From positions 3,857,180 through 3,921,179 of the forward strand of contig JADANN010000032.1 in the NCBI GenBank assembly GCA_018806985.1: a DNA stretch of 64,000 nt, written 5' to 3'. The notes beneath the pieces are model-generated. The model was not told where the DNA came from, did no database searches, and saw only the letters and a program-made list of their open reading frames with translations. Both the position numbers and the translations under genes were made by a program. The stretch is from Angiostrongylus vasorum. Taxonomy: Eukaryota; Nematoda; Chromadorea; Rhabditida; Metastrongylidae. The number at the start of each line of letters is the position of its first letter. The first letter of the stretch is position 1. Below are positions 11,501 to 22,712 of the stretch, one piece after another.

Positions 11501-12950
11501 AATTTAACACCAACGAAGCTGAGATATTTGCAAAACTCTGGACCGCAGGTGCCTATGGTGGGGAACGAACGCGCTATTGCCCTTTCCGGGGAGTAACGCG
11601 TTCACCACCACACCATGCGGGTCCTTCGTTTCGCCTGTCCCTCAGCTAGTTCTATTTAATTTAATTTAGCATGACTTGTCTTCTCCTTTGCTGCGCAACT
11701 TCAGCGCTGTTTGCATTCGATGCGTTTCCGCGTTTCCATAAGATCTTCGAACAGTTTGTGTATTTTTTCGATTGCTGTTTGAGGATTTTCGTTTTCTTCT
11801 TAATTTCTGTATACGTTATCGTAACATTAGCTAACAATGAGAAATACAAAAGACTAAGTTTTGTGACCACCCTCTCGACTTTGCGATTCTCCGCCTTAAA
11901 GTACGCACTGAAAGCCTAGAACCCACACAAGCAAGATAGAAAGTCAGCCAGCGCTATGGAACACGCTACTTACTAGATGATGCTAGAGTATTGCGCATCA
12001 CGCAAATAAAAGGATGAAGGATAAAGCTCTCGGCATTGGTCAATTCCTGAGGGATGCGCCATGCCTTCGACTTCATTAAACATCGTTTGGAGGTGAATAA
12101 ATGCATATCTTTTCTCATTGTAAAGGCCTATTCTATATTCCAAATATCTCAGCTTCGTTGAAGTTATATTTCGCAATATACCCTGCCATCAAAAAGAGTA
12201 GGCAGCAAGTAAAAAAGGTTAAAAAAATAAGGCCAAAGGTTTCTCTAAAGCCAGCAAAACACTATATTACTTCTTCCTAATAGGGACAATCGGTGTTCTT
12301 GTAAGGTGACGGAAAACATGTACGTCTCATTTGCTCACGTCTGATCAATTCGCGCCTTGCAGATTATATTAAAATCAGTTCTATTCTTTGCAGTTGTTAA
12401 AGGAATTTTACAACACACGCTCTTTAGTGTGGTCCCATGCACCGAGCAAACCTATCCATCAATATCTCTGGCGTCAGCGAATTGCACGAAACTTGTCTGG
12501 ACTGATAAAAACACTCCATTGAATCGAATGCGAACATCCCTCAGGGATTGACGCACGCCTAACGCCTGATAATAAAAATAGACATAAGCGTATAAATACA
12601 GTGAACTGCAAAAGTGTCAGAGTAGACTAGTCTGACTTGACAGAACTAATTGGCCTCGTGGGTATATGTAGGCTTAAAATCTCCATAGCAATGAACATAG
12701 TTGGAAAGCAGAGTAGCACAGTATTTCTCATGAACTTACAGTATCTTTGTTTACTTTCCAGCCGGACGGCGTTGCGAATATCTATGTAGTGGATAGTGTG
12801 ATAAAACTCGAAGGACCGCAAAGTGTGGTTGGACGAGCTCTCGTCATTCACGCCATGAGAGACGACCTGGGCCTCGGCGGCTCACCATTGAGTTTGACAA
12901 CAGGCGACTCCGGCGCCCGCGTCCTCTGCGGGTTAATCGTATTGATCTAA
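8561..12950 (+). CDS. SOD-A: secreted Cu/Zn superoxide dismutase
   Basis: Converts superoxide to oxygen and hydrogen peroxide, here outside the cell. The exons are 8561-8636, 8903-9015, 9082-9261 and 12762-12950 (76, 113, 180 and 189 nt), giving 185 residues. Exon 1 encodes a signal peptide starting [16 protein letters not shown]. Exon 3 holds copper ligands His79 and His81, bridging His96, and zinc ligands His104, His113 and Asp116. Exon 4 adds copper ligand His153, active-site Arg176, and Cys179, which pairs with Cys90. All catalytic positions are present. The last intron is 3.5 kb and holds RTE, foldback and SINE debris, while the first two introns are 266 and 66 nt. The gene is first of three in tandem. 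It resembles nematode extracellular SODs (the C. elegans sod-4 type); one-to-one orthology cannot be assigned among three paralogues. Confidence 0.93.
9283..9436 (+). repeat. 77-bp tandem duplication in SOD-A intron 3
   Basis: Two successive 77-base units start at 9283 and 9360, each beginning TGTCAGTAC and ending near GGTCTCTTA, with a few differences. A single diverged counterpart lies at about 15230-15300, at the same place in SOD-B intron 3, so the unit predates the SOD duplication and was doubled only in SOD-A. Confidence 0.75.
9540..9725 (-). repeat. diverged SINE (family 2) copy in SOD-A intron
   Basis: It contains AAAGGATAAAGCGTTCGGTG and the GATGCGTCATGCATTCGACT segment in the order of the complete copies, but the tRNA-like head is badly diverged. 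A B-box remnant is visible near 9720 on the minus strand. Confidence 0.55.
10065..11480 (+). mobile_element. degraded RTE-type non-LTR retrotransposon in SOD-A intron 3
   Basis: Fragments appear in element order on the plus strand. An APE-type endonuclease piece ([14 protein letters not shown], then [10 protein letters not shown]) lies at about 10105-10430. A reverse transcriptase piece resembling the motif for the first catalytic aspartate ([17 protein letters not shown]) lies near 10925-10975. C-terminal pieces ([12 protein letters not shown]) lie near 11395-11430. Many stops and frameshifts make it inactive, and its middle is largely unreadable. Confidence 0.65.
11505..11660 (-). repeat. 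foldback-family repeat copy in SOD-A intron
   Basis: It has GCTGAGATATTTGCAAAACT at the left, the GGAACGAACGCGCTATTGCC centre, and GGTCCTTCGTTTCGCCTGTC at the right. It is a one-sided copy lacking the opposing half. It sits directly downstream of the RTE remnant. Confidence 0.75.
12008..12215. repeat. chimeric repeat: SINE family 2 part joined to a foldback-family tail
   Basis: Positions 12008-12105 match the SINE in its GGATAAAGCTCTCGGC-to-ATGCATATC section. After a short spacer, the next SINE segment appears inverted (CATTGTAAAGGCC at about 12117-12129). From about 12140 the sequence switches to the foldback tail, ending AAAAAGAGTAGGCAGCAAG. The junction indicates nested insertion and rearrangement. 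Confidence 0.6.
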
Positions 12951-13460
12951 ATGCGTTCATCGGCTACCATTTAGCTTTCGTTGCTGTATATTCCTTGCTG
13001 TCTACAGAACAATTACAGTGGCGCTGTTGTACTAACTGAGGATTGGTGACGAAAGTGTCCACACTTCAAAAATTAGAATGAAAACTCTATGTGCTGATAT
13101 GTGGTGATATTCTACGTTTGTGTCACGTTTATGTAGTTGTTCTATACTTCGTGCTATTGTTTCCTTTAAGCTTCTCTTTATTCTACCTATCGAAAAAGAA
13201 TGTATTGTTTGTGGGTGTTTCGAGAGAGGTAGAAGAGCGTCACATTAAAGGATCGTCATTTTGTCCCACGAATGAGGCCATTCGTTCACTCGGTTTCTTG
13301 ATTCACTTTTTCCAAGCTGATATGACAATTTCGACCTAATTTATGGTAGCATTACGAGAGTTCGGTTCGACGTTTTTATTTATATTTCAGTTTTCCGCTC
13401 CCACTATGTTTCTGAGCATTTGTTATTCTTGGATGCTATGTATTTTGTCCTTTGAATCTC

Positions 13461-13466
13461 AATAAA
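13461..13466 (+). promoter_or_regulatory. candidate polyadenylation signal of SOD-A
   Basis: A canonical AATAAA lies 511 bases after the SOD-A stop codon. It is the best candidate seen in the 3' flank. Confidence 0.4.
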
Positions 13467-13582
13467 AGTTGCATTGGTTCCATAAAACAAGGATGGCTCT
13501 ACGGGAAGGCAAGCTTATCATTGTTATAGCGATTTCTACACTTAAAAAAGATAAAAAATCGGAATAATCAAACAACATGGGT

Positions 13583-13685
13583 CATGGTGATAAGAGCGTT
13601 CGGTATGGGTCAATCTCTGAGATGTCGGCCATGCATTCGACCTCATTTGTAGTACAGTAGAGGTGATTAGATGCATACTGGATAT
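13583..13685 (-). repeat. SINE family 2 fragment between SOD-A and SOD-B
   Basis: It shows diverged GATAAGAGCGTTCGGTATGG, the GCCATGCATTCGACCTCATT segment and GGTGATTAGATGCATACTGG in the normal order. The tRNA-like head is missing. Confidence 0.55.
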
Positions 13686-14523
13686 ATTTAGCCTACACGA
13701 AGAGACTTGCTGAGACTTACTAATACAGCAATTCAGTTCTTTTATCCTACCCGACTAGTGCAGTATTAATTTCCAGACTTTGAACGAATAATACGCCTGT
13801 TGAGCTCAGCGCGCATGGTTGAAGCAACGAACGACGCTGTGCTTTATTCCTAGGGAATACCTATAACCATATTTTGCGCGCGCCATTGAATGTGAATGAA
13901 ATGAAGTAAAAATGTGAACGATTATGTAGAACAAGTTTCTTGACAAAATCCAAAATCGGCATAGCCGGTCTTCACACAAAGGCAATACTCGAAGGAAATC
14001 TTTACAAGATGAGAAGTTTCATGTAGTGGTGAGAAGGCAGTCATAAAGCCGGCTGAAGAATTTTCTTAGAACAGAACGGTACTCAATGTCTTGATTAAAG
14101 GAAATTTTTTCTGGATCCGTTACAGCAACGAACCATAGAGTGATTAACACAACAGTGAGCTAGTATTGATACTCTAACAGCCCTGCAAATTTGTTCAGTG
14201 ATGAGGGGTTTTAAGGCAGAAACTTTTTTTTGTAGAGATTTTGCAACACGCTTTGCGCAGCTGTTATGGAAGCACTTTTCTGTTCGTCGTCTCAATGATT
14301 TCCTGGTTCTATAGTAAGTCTGCAGCAATACCCAGTTTGAAACGATTTGCGGGTGTTTTTAAGCAATCGTTTATGACAGTGACCTTCTTTTTTAAGTAAA
14401 TTTTAGAGCAACTAGATGACCGTTGTATGGATTGATGAGTGTTGGCTTCTATAAAATAAGGGCCGGTTTGCCTTATCACGCAATCACCGAGTGTCACTGA
14501 TCGTCGTCACTCGTTCTTCGACG
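13686..14523. other. SOD-A/SOD-B spacer
   Basis: No gene is recognised. The last part would hold the SOD-B promoter. Minus-strand frames at 14095-14497 are overlapping short frames without splice or domain support. Confidence 0.35.
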
Positions 14524-16989
14524 ATGTTGCTACGAGCTCCGCTCATCTCCACTATTTTCGCAGCTGTTCACGTTTCTATCGTTCAGTGCTGTATCGGAGG
14601 TACCGTCTACAAAGGATTTTCTTCTAAAGCAAGTCCATTGTAGTTTACGACTCCCTCATTAATTATTGAATGATATAGTGCAGGTTGACCTTAACTAGGA
14701 AAACTCGGCAGAAGGTTTAGACTTTCTGGTAGGTGACAATATAATAAGATATCTCATACCTGCGTAAAATAATTCCAACGTCTAAGCGTCACTGGTTAAG
14801 TTGACCTTATTGATGTTTTAAATTATATGGAAAAAATTATATTGTCTACAGGTGGACGACCCGTGTTGAGAGCTCGTGCGAATATGCGTAGGGCTGTCGC
14901 AAATGCCAATCCAGCTGAGACGATTGGTTTCGTTGATTTTGAACAGAACGGAAATGTCGTTACAGTCAGCTGGCACTTTTTCACTTAAACCATAAAACAT
15001 TTCGAATAGTGGATCTAGTCGAGAATTCAGATTAACGGCAGTGTATCTGGATTGACTCCAGGTCTTCATGGAATTCATATCCATGAAAGGGGCAATCTAG
15101 GTCAAGGCTGTCTAAATGCTGGTGGTCATTACAACCCGACCAATAATCCTCATGGAGCACCGTCTGATAGGGTTCGGCATGTCGGCGATCTTGGAAACCT
15201 CGTCACACCGGTAAGAATTTCATATAGAAGGTGTACATAACGGTACTGAGTTGATCAGTGGGCGGTAAGGAATTTGTCCTTAAAATTCAGTCACATTTAG
15301 AAATGATACGGTCTTTTCTTGTTCATACATGTAATTTTGACTTCCCTTGTTAAGTTGAATCGCATACTAATCGAAAGAATAACCGACTCATTAGATTTCT
15401 GGACTGAGACGAAGCACTAGTTGTTTACAGCAGACTTATGTTTCCAATAAAAGCAAGGGTATTTTCTGAAAACAGTATATCTCTTTCGAGATGAAAGCAA
15501 CAAACTGCGCACGTCATGAGAGGAAGGGAATTTTGGAACAGTGCAGGATCTCGAGCACGATCACTCGGTGTTAAATAGCTCACCAGAGAGGTCACTGCAA
15601 CTGCCATTCGTTTACTTTTTTTCAGCGCGCCGTACGAGATCCTTACGAAAACTAACCTTTGGAGCATACATGTCACGGGTCTTGAATGACGGTCGGCAAA
15701 TGGAGCAAACAACATTTCGAAAAGGATTTTGCTACACGAATTACATCGAAACTGTAGCTATGAAAACAGAGCCCTGTTGAGTTACGCTTTTTGTCCTTCC
15801 TAGCAGATTTGTTCCTTGCTGAAGAGCGTTCGACGGAGGCTAAACGAAAGTCGTAGTGAATTTCAAATCGCTAGTGACATGATAACATGATGAGATGAAG
15901 CGAATATATTTTGAAGATTTCCGCAGAGATCTCCAGGCAGGAAATAAATCGCTAGTAGACTTCTCGACAAAGAACTTTTCCACTAAAAAACGAATGCTGT
16001 TTCTGGTTTTAAACGGCCTTCCAGCACCTTGACAGAATGTTACAAGGGTTAAAGTAGGACTTGTTCACCAGACTTGGAACACTACCAAGTTTTATAGTCC
16101 TGTAGTATACCAGTGTTCTAAACCGATATTCGGGTCGATGAATGGAGATGTTTCGACGGATACTGTTCACTGCTGCTGCTACGTGGTCTCACTAAGAGCT
16201 TTGGCGATCTTTTTTGGGTATTAGAGAAATCGTTCTACACGATTTTCTACCAGTCAGAAAAAACAATTATCTGCGATTGCCGTTTGGAAGGACTAAAAAA
16301 ATTGCACGGAAAAACTAGAAAAAACAGCATGATGTTTTTCCCAGCAAGAAATTTTAGTGATATTGAGAAAATAAGGGTTGTGGCCAAAACAGCTCCGATA
16401 GCCTCCAAGGGGGAGTTTCCGAAATTCCAGTAGGAGATGGTGGGTTAGCTGCTGCGTGTAGCTGAATGGCTTCCATATGGGATACTTCGAAGGTGATTAC
16501 GGTCGTATTTAACAATGATGCATGTGCAGATGGTATGCCGTCTTATAAACAACGTGGATTTTTTTCAATAAACCTATGAAATTTTGTAAATGTAGCGGTA
16601 AATGCCGACATATTGCAAAGAATATTAAAGCCTTTACATCCGATTTTCGTGGTTTCCATTGCAAATCCGGCTTGGTTACTCTAAGTAAGGCAACGATATC
16701 CGTTCTATAATCACAGCAAGGAGACTTTAAGTGTTAATGAAAAAAAAGGTTTTCCTGAAGAAGCAGATGTTGTTATACAATGAGATTGTAAACCGTTGTT
16801 CAAAAATCTCTGGGTTTTGTCTCACTGTGAGTATCGAAATCATATAAAATATAAGAGGCGTACGGTAACGATCGAACTGTTTTAACAGATAATGGTTGCC
16901 ACCGTGATTTTCTTCTGTTCACTGAAGCTTTCTAGAGAGAAATCTTGAAGTCAAGCAGGGATTAATCGAATTTGAAACACTGTTTAAAT

Positions 16990-17023
<34 letters not shown>

Positions 17024-17751
17024 CGGTGTTGGCATTTAAGCAAAACTAGGAGCCTCAGATGGGCGTTGAACACCCGATTGTCCTTTCGGAGGGCTCGCGT
17101 GCTATCACCACACCGACCGAGCCGTTGCTTTAGTTTTTTTCAGCCAGTTTTTTTTACTCTAGCGGTGCTTTCAGGAATCATCTGGTCAACGGGGATGATC
17201 TGGGAAGCAAAAAATTGATATTAACACTTATTAAACTGAAACTATATTCAAAATCATAATGTACAAGTTTTGTGAAATGCAATCACAAGGATCCTAGAAT
17301 ATGAGCAAAATTGGGGACCTTAGATGGGCTTCTATGCGATAGAAAACTGTTATGTAAAGAGAAGCATGTGCCAAAATGGATCGAGCTAACTTAATCAAAA
17401 TTGCCTGCACTTGGTAGAAAACCGCATAAAATCTAGAAAACAGCAAAAAATACTGGAAAACTAAGATGGGAATAGTTTGATAATCAAACAGTATTTTGCA
17501 TCCATATGGTCTGACATTTCACCTCAACTCATGTGCTTGCGAATCTTTTCTCTGCTTTTCAGGATAGCGGCAATACGCCGATTTCCATCAGGGATACTGT
17601 GGTGAGACTCGATGGTACGCAAAGCGTGATTGGACGAACTCTCGTCATTCATGCCGCTGGCGACGATCTCAACCGTGGCCTATCGCCACAGAGTAGCGTG
17701 ACTGGCAACGCAGGGGGTCGGGTATCCTGCGGAATCATCGAGATCGTCTAA
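14524..17751 (+). CDS. SOD-B: secreted Cu/Zn superoxide dismutase
   Basis: Same reaction and layout as SOD-A. The exons are 14524-14599, 14852-14964, 15031-15210 and 17563-17751, each exactly the length of its SOD-A counterpart (76, 113, 180, 189), giving 185 residues. The signal peptide starts [17 protein letters not shown]. Ligands fall at the same residue numbers: His79, His81, His96, His104, His113, Asp116 and His153. Cys90 and Cys179 form the expected disulfide, and Arg176 is kept. The last intron is 2.35 kb. It is the second gene of the array, 1.57 kb downstream of the SOD-A stop. The two proteins differ at many positions, so the duplication is not very recent despite the identical gene structure. 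It looks intact and functional. Confidence 0.93.
16990..17022 (+). repeat. (CAA)n microsatellite
   Basis: About 11 CAA repeats lie within SOD-B intron 3, directly before a tRNA-like repeat. Similar CAA tracts at 33350-33376 and 47327-47358 sit beside other dispersed repeats, so the tract may be part of a repeat unit. Confidence 0.8.
17035..17130 (-). repeat. tRNA-like repeat in SOD-B intron 3
   Basis: On the minus strand, CGGTGTGGTGATAGCACGCG resembles a D-arm/A box. GGGTG-TTCAACG-CCC at about 17064-17078 forms a good T-arm with a 7-base loop. The distance between them is tRNA-like. No convincing acceptor stem closes the structure, and the sequence resembles the arms of the foldback family, so I call it a SINE-like repeat rather than a tRNA gene. 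Confidence 0.5.
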
Positions 17752-18170
17752 ACGTGCGGTTTAGCTCATTTCGCTCGTTATTCTGCTGCAACTTCGGCGA
17801 GCATCCGTTGTATTTTAATGTGAAATTTATACAGCTTACTTATGTTTTATTGACTGCATTTTACAATGCATCGCTTTCAGGGCATTTTTGATGAACTACG
17901 GCCGAGGCCTTCCTCAACGAGTGATGTTTTGATGCCGAATTCAATTTTTCCTAGTGTTTTTCCAACCGGTTGAGAACAACCTGTGTGTTCATGGTGACAG
18001 TTTTCCTAACATTTCTATTTCCATAATGCCTTCCGCTTTCATAGGTTTTTTCTAGCTCAACCACGTAAATATATTTCTGCTTAAAAATAACTTTGACTCG
18101 ATGAAATAGTGGTTTCTGGTTTCATCAGCGTAAAAAAAATAGAAAATACTTCCTTATTGAACTGATGACA
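17752..18170. other. 3' flank of SOD-B
   Basis: No gene is recognised. No canonical AATAAA was noticed within the first few hundred bases after the SOD-B stop. Confidence 0.35.
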
Positions 18171-18171
18171 G

Positions 18172-18300
18172 TATTTACAAAACTCCGGATTGCTGGTATC
18201 TGTGGTGGGGAACGAATGCGTTATTCCCTTTTCCGGGAGCTGGCGCGTTCACCACCACACTATACGGGTCCTTCGTTTCGCCTGTCTCTCAGCTAGTTTT
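18172..18300 (-). repeat. foldback-family repeat copy
   Basis: Diverged TATTTACAAAACTCCGGAT, GGAACGAATGCGTTATTCCC and GGTCCTTCGTTTCGCCTGTC appear in family order, ending in CTCAGCTAGTTTT. It is a one-sided copy. Confidence 0.7.
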
Positions 18301-18565
18301 GTATATATCAGTGCCATCAGCAATTATTCGTCTATGGGATTGACTGTTATAATTCTTTGTCACTTTGAGGATGATTCCTTTAGTTAAAAGAAGAGGAAAT
18401 CACCGAACAAAACGCATCTAGGTGAGATGAAATAAAATGCCAAGAAATATATGGCCGTCTAGTTCAGTGTTCGATGCTTCTTTTCTGCTGATCTGCCACG
18501 CGAGGGAATTATTGGTCCGCAGCTCAAACAGCAAACTTGGAAGACCAAACCTTCATTTAATTAAA

Positions 18566-18848
18566 GGGATAAAGGATAAAGTTCTCAGCGTTGGTCAATC
18601 CCCTGAGGGATGCACCATGCATTTGACTTTATTAAGCGTCGTTTGGAGGTGGTTGAATGCATATATGTCCTTTACAATGACTCGCGATGGCCTGCCGATG
18701 TATCGAGCGAGTGCTGCTATTCTTCCAGACAAGTCTGGTACCAACTTGCTGACCCCAGAGGCATGGAAGGCTCGATAAGCCATGGGCGCGCGGATCGGTT
18801 CCACGCGTGTGTCGCAGTGGCGCCTCCATCCACGGCGCCACACGCGCT
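18566..18848 (-). repeat. tRNA-derived SINE (family 2), near full length
   Basis: On the minus strand the head shows TGGCGCCGTGGATGGAGGCG (A box) and GGAACCGATCC (B box). The body and the tail segment CCCTCAGGGGATTGACC-AACGCTGAG-AACTTTATCC follow. Several short frames across it are repeat translations. Confidence 0.75.
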
Positions 18849-19431
18849 GTTTTCATTTAATTAAGCAGAAATGTGTACGAATACACTTACATGTCGTGTG
18901 AATGTGTAATATAAATATGCATATAGATAGAATAGCAAAATCTATAGGCAAGGAAACACAGTAGGGAGTTACAATAACAACAAGAGAGCAACTTCCATAA
19001 CGGAACGTTGCACTAGCATGAGAAACAAATGGTATACATAGTACAAATAACATCCAACTAAGAGGCACTATTTCCAATTAGAAGATGATAGGATGCAAGA
19101 AGAAACGGGTTCAGGAGTCAATAACAAGCCTTATGTACTATTTGGAAATACGCAAAACTTATGACACCTTGGGGATTATCTGTCCATTACATGCTAAAAT
19201 ACAAGCAAGGTGCAGTAGTGAAGATGAAGAAAGGAGGGATACCATGCTGAACGATTGTTATTAATGTGATATAGGTGGAATCCTCGCATCGGAACAAGGA
19301 AGGAACAGTCCTAGGCTATTAGGAAATCGATTAAAAAAGAGATGAAGGAAACAAGGTGAAGTAGTTTCGCAATACAGCGTAGTGTACATGGAGTAATATG
19401 TTACTAGTATGTTAAATGTATGCTATAAGAA
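18849..19431. other. intergenic, no gene recognised
   Basis: AT-rich spacer between two SINE copies. No exon-like sequence was found. Confidence 0.35.
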
Positions 19432-19695
19432 AGGACAAAGCTCTCGGCGTCGATCAATCGCCGAGGGATGCGCAATGCATTCGACTTCAGTAACCATTGT
19501 TGGAGGTGACTGAATGCATATCTGGCCTCGCGGTGGCCTGCCGATGTACCGAGCCAGTGCTGCTATCCTCTTAGACTAGTCTGGTACCAATATGCCGACC
19601 TCTGAAGGATGGAAGGCTTCGTGGGCCATGGGCGCCGGGATCGATCCCACGAATGCGTTGTAGGCCGCCTCCGACCAATGCGCCACACTCGTCAC
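19432..19695 (-). repeat. tRNA-derived SINE (family 2), near full length
   Basis: On the minus strand the A box TGGCGCATTGGTCGGAGGCG and B box GGATCGATCCC lie about 40 bases apart. The 3' end reads GAGAGCTTTGTCC. It is one of the best-preserved pol III promoter pairs of this family in the window. Confidence 0.78.
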
Positions 19696-21059
19696 AAAAA
19701 TGTATGGTAATGTGAGAAAATATGGAGCATTCTCTACCAGATGGGGAAAGGTTCCTATCATATATGTAGAACAACTCTTCTGACAAAAGTCGTAAGCAAA
19801 AATGAAACCAGTGAAATAAACCACTCTTTACACAGAAATTGTATGAACGAATCGAGTAGGAGGAGAGAACCACTATGGCATCAAGAGCGTTCTTTCCCGC
19901 TAGTAAAGGAAAATTAATTATCCTAGTTAAAAAATTTTTCTTAGTTGAAGTTAGAAATCAGTCATAGTTGGCACAACCAACATCGATCGATGCGTCGTAT
20001 CTTCTCAGTGGCAAATAGTTTGCGAGAAATACGAACAGGTACAAAACAGAAGTCTCTGACAACGTAGAATTTGGAATTATCTGCAAATTTCCTTAAGGAG
20101 GCGTTAATACTGACAGTAGTTCGACAGAACGAGTGAGCCGGGAGAATGACCAGGTGAAGTGGCAAGACCCGATATAGTTGATGCTGCGGGTAACATGTGA
20201 ATTTACTGTGAATTCTACGTCACCAGGGTTTGGAGGTAACATTGCTTCTTTGTGGGTACTTAAGAGCCTGTAACTAAGCTGTCATATGTCGACCTCGACC
20301 TTCACGTTACTGATACTCCGGTGGACGAGCATAAGAATTTCACCTGATACAGAGTTTCGAGCGGAGATCGATCAGAGAGCCAACATTAGTGTTGCAGTTG
20401 CACAACATAAGGGAGGCTGTGCTAGGAGGTGGTGGATTTGATTCATTTGGATTGAAATGGGCTCAAAGTTAGATTTGGACGCGGCTGTCGTAAACCTTAG
20501 CGCCATAAATGTATATCCAACCATAAAAAAATTCAGCAAGTTTCTGGTTCATAATTCCTCTATAGGGAGCAGGTGGCGCAGTAGTAGTGGTCCCGTTCAT
20601 TATGCGGATGGCCGAACCTAACGATGCTCTGGTTCGACCAGTCACCTGGCATGTCAAGCTTCTCATCCCTTCGGCGTTGGGTTGGGTATCAGTCATGTCT
20701 GGTAAACGCTCACTTTCTTCAATCCATGTAGAAACGCTCTAGTGTGGTTACCATAGAATTCTAAGTAGATTGGTTCGTCGTGCACTCAACGATATTAGTA
20801 ATCAAGAAAAAAAACCCTCTAGTAGAAGCCAAAGCCAAATGCAAAAAACGAAAGAAATGAAGTGGAAATCATATGGTAGGGTGGTATATAGGAACGAGAT
20901 TTAGCACAATTTCTGAACAATCTGGAGAACAATAACAAAAAAGCGAAACAAAGAAGCAGGGCGGATACCAAGGGGAATAGCTTCCAGGCACTGCGATGGC
21001 TGAACAGAAGGTCTCCTTAAAATGTGCGTTCTTCTCCACTGGAAATTAAAATTATCTCG
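19696..21059. other. intergenic, one weak tRNA-like signal
   Basis: No gene is recognised. At 20570-20650 plus, GGTGGCGCAGTAGTAGTGG and later CTGGTTCGACCAG resemble pol III A and B boxes, but no tRNA fold closes. The minus-strand frame at 20469-20696 overlaps this and has no other support. Confidence 0.3.
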
Positions 21060-21065
21060 TTCGTT

Positions 21066-21300
21066 TTCTTTTGCCATCAGCAATCACCAGTCAACGGGAT
21101 TGATCTGGAGAGCCCAAATCGGCATTGAACCCAGTTAAGCTGAGGCTATAGCTATAATCACAATTTTAACCTTTTTATTTACTGCCTACTCTTTTTAATG
21201 ACAGGGTATATTGCGAAATATAACTTCAATGAAGCTGAGATATTTGCAAAACTCTGGACCGCAGGTGCCTATGGTGGGCAGTAAACAAAAAGGTTAAAAT
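21066..21300 (-). repeat. foldback-family repeat, truncated
   Basis: It holds the outer segment (ATTGATCTGGAGAGCCCAAA), the terminal TACTGCCTACTCTTTTTAAT, the GCTGAGATATTTGCAAAACT unit, and then an abrupt return to an inverted terminus (GGGCAGTAAACAAAAAGG). This is a minimal palindromic derivative with its centre lost. Confidence 0.7.
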
Positions 21301-22444
21301 TATCTCGTTCGTTGTCGGAATAAGCAGAACAATGAGGCTTTAGTGAATCAAATTCTACCATAAACATGCTGAGATATGAATAAAATTAAGAAACATTTAA
21401 GCACCCAAGACCAGCTACGCTGATTTGCGATTTCAGATGGCAGCACCGTTAGAGTGAAACAAACTTGCTGAGAAAAAGGCAAAGTTGATGGTCGATAGAG
21501 TGGGCAACATGTGAGCCCTTGGAAAAGGTAATCATGGGTTCGTAGCTCAACTGAGGTTCCGAGTCTTGCTCATTCCTCAGCATTCTTATGGTTGTAATTG
21601 ACATAACACCCTGTCATAAAAGAACATTAAATAGCAAATAAAAGTGAAAAAAATTGTGACTCATTTTCTATTCCGCTGATTGAAATGCGCACGGGATGAT
21701 AAGGCAACATTTCACATGCCCATGCCCGTTTGATCAAAGTCTAATGCACTTCTTCTTAATGTACGACCTAAATCGGATCACAAATTGAACAAACATGTTT
21801 GCTGACTGCGGAAGTGTCAAGAACCAAAAATCATTTCTGTTACTTCCGGAAAGATACTTTATTAATATGGTCGCATCCTGGATACTTGCAAAAGTTCTCT
21901 GCTGGAATGGAGATTAGAGAAGAGGTTTATGCTCAACTGGGCTTTCTGATGAAGATGTGGTCGATAAATATTATTATTATTGCCATTACAGTTACTACTG
22001 TCCCTATATTATCACACTGCCCGCCTTTCTCAAAATAGTGTAGCCTAGTTTTTTAGAATTACACAGTCCTGAAATTCTAACGACGCAACAACCGTCCGAA
22101 CTCAATAAGACAACAATGAGAGCTCTGGAATCTCCCAAGAGATGAATATGGGGTGTCGATGAAAAACATAGCTTCACTTAACATTCAACCCGATTGGAAA
22201 ACTCGGGAAAATTGAATTTCTTCAACAATTTCGTAGCGGAGCTTTACAAATCATGGAAGGTTCTGGTCACAGAATATTATTACGGTGTTGTCCTCGAAAT
22301 TTACCAGCAATAGAGGTCTGCTATGCATAGCCCAAAGAAAGAGTACAACGATAGAAACTTGATCAGTAGGGTCAATCTAGCTACAGCCTTATCTTAGATA
22401 GTCATGGCAGTCCACTTGTGAAGATATCCCATCAGCGATATAAA
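21301..22444. other. intergenic, no gene recognised
   Basis: Open frames such as 21799-22038 plus have no splice or domain support. Confidence 0.3.
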
Positions 22445-22449
22445 CTAAA

Positions 22450-22712
22450 GCACAACTTTAATGATGCTGAGATGTTTGCAAAACTCTGGACCGCAGGTGC
22501 CTATGGTGGGGAACGAACGCGCTATTGTCCTTTCCGGGGAGTAGCGCGCTCACCACCACACCATGCGGGTCCTTCGTTTCGCCTGTCTCTCAGCTAGTTC
22601 TATTGATCTTTTGCCATCAGCAATCACCCGTCAGCGGGATTGATCTGGGGGGCCCAAATATTTCGCAACACATACACTGCCGATAAAAAAGAGTAGGCAG
22701 TAAATAATAAGT
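22450..22712 (-). repeat. foldback-family repeat copy with opposing tail
   Basis: A well-preserved left-to-right body (GCTGAGATGTTTGCAAAACT through GTCTCTCAGCTAGTTCTATT and ATTGATCTGGGGGGCCCAAA) is followed directly by the oppositely oriented terminus, AAAAAAGAGTAGGCAGTAAA. It therefore keeps both termini of the palindromic element. Confidence 0.75.

Noticed and set aside
15425..15780. Overlapping frames in SOD-B intron 3, one with a Cys-x2-Cys pair
   Set aside because: No zinc-finger spacing or flanking splice structure holds up, and the frames lie inside an intron of a well-supported gene.
17035..17130. A real tRNA gene on the minus strand
   Set aside because: The T-arm and A-box-like sequence are good, but no acceptor stem pairs, and the sequence resembles the foldback-family arms.
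18437..18864. Several overlapping 74- to 113-codon frames on both strands
   Set aside because: Most of each lies in a full-length family 2 SINE, and the same translations recur at other SINE copies.
20570..20650. tRNA gene suggested by TGGCGCAGTAGTAGTGG and CTGGTTCGACCAG
   Set aside because: No complete cloverleaf can be drawn, and the anticodon arm is absent.
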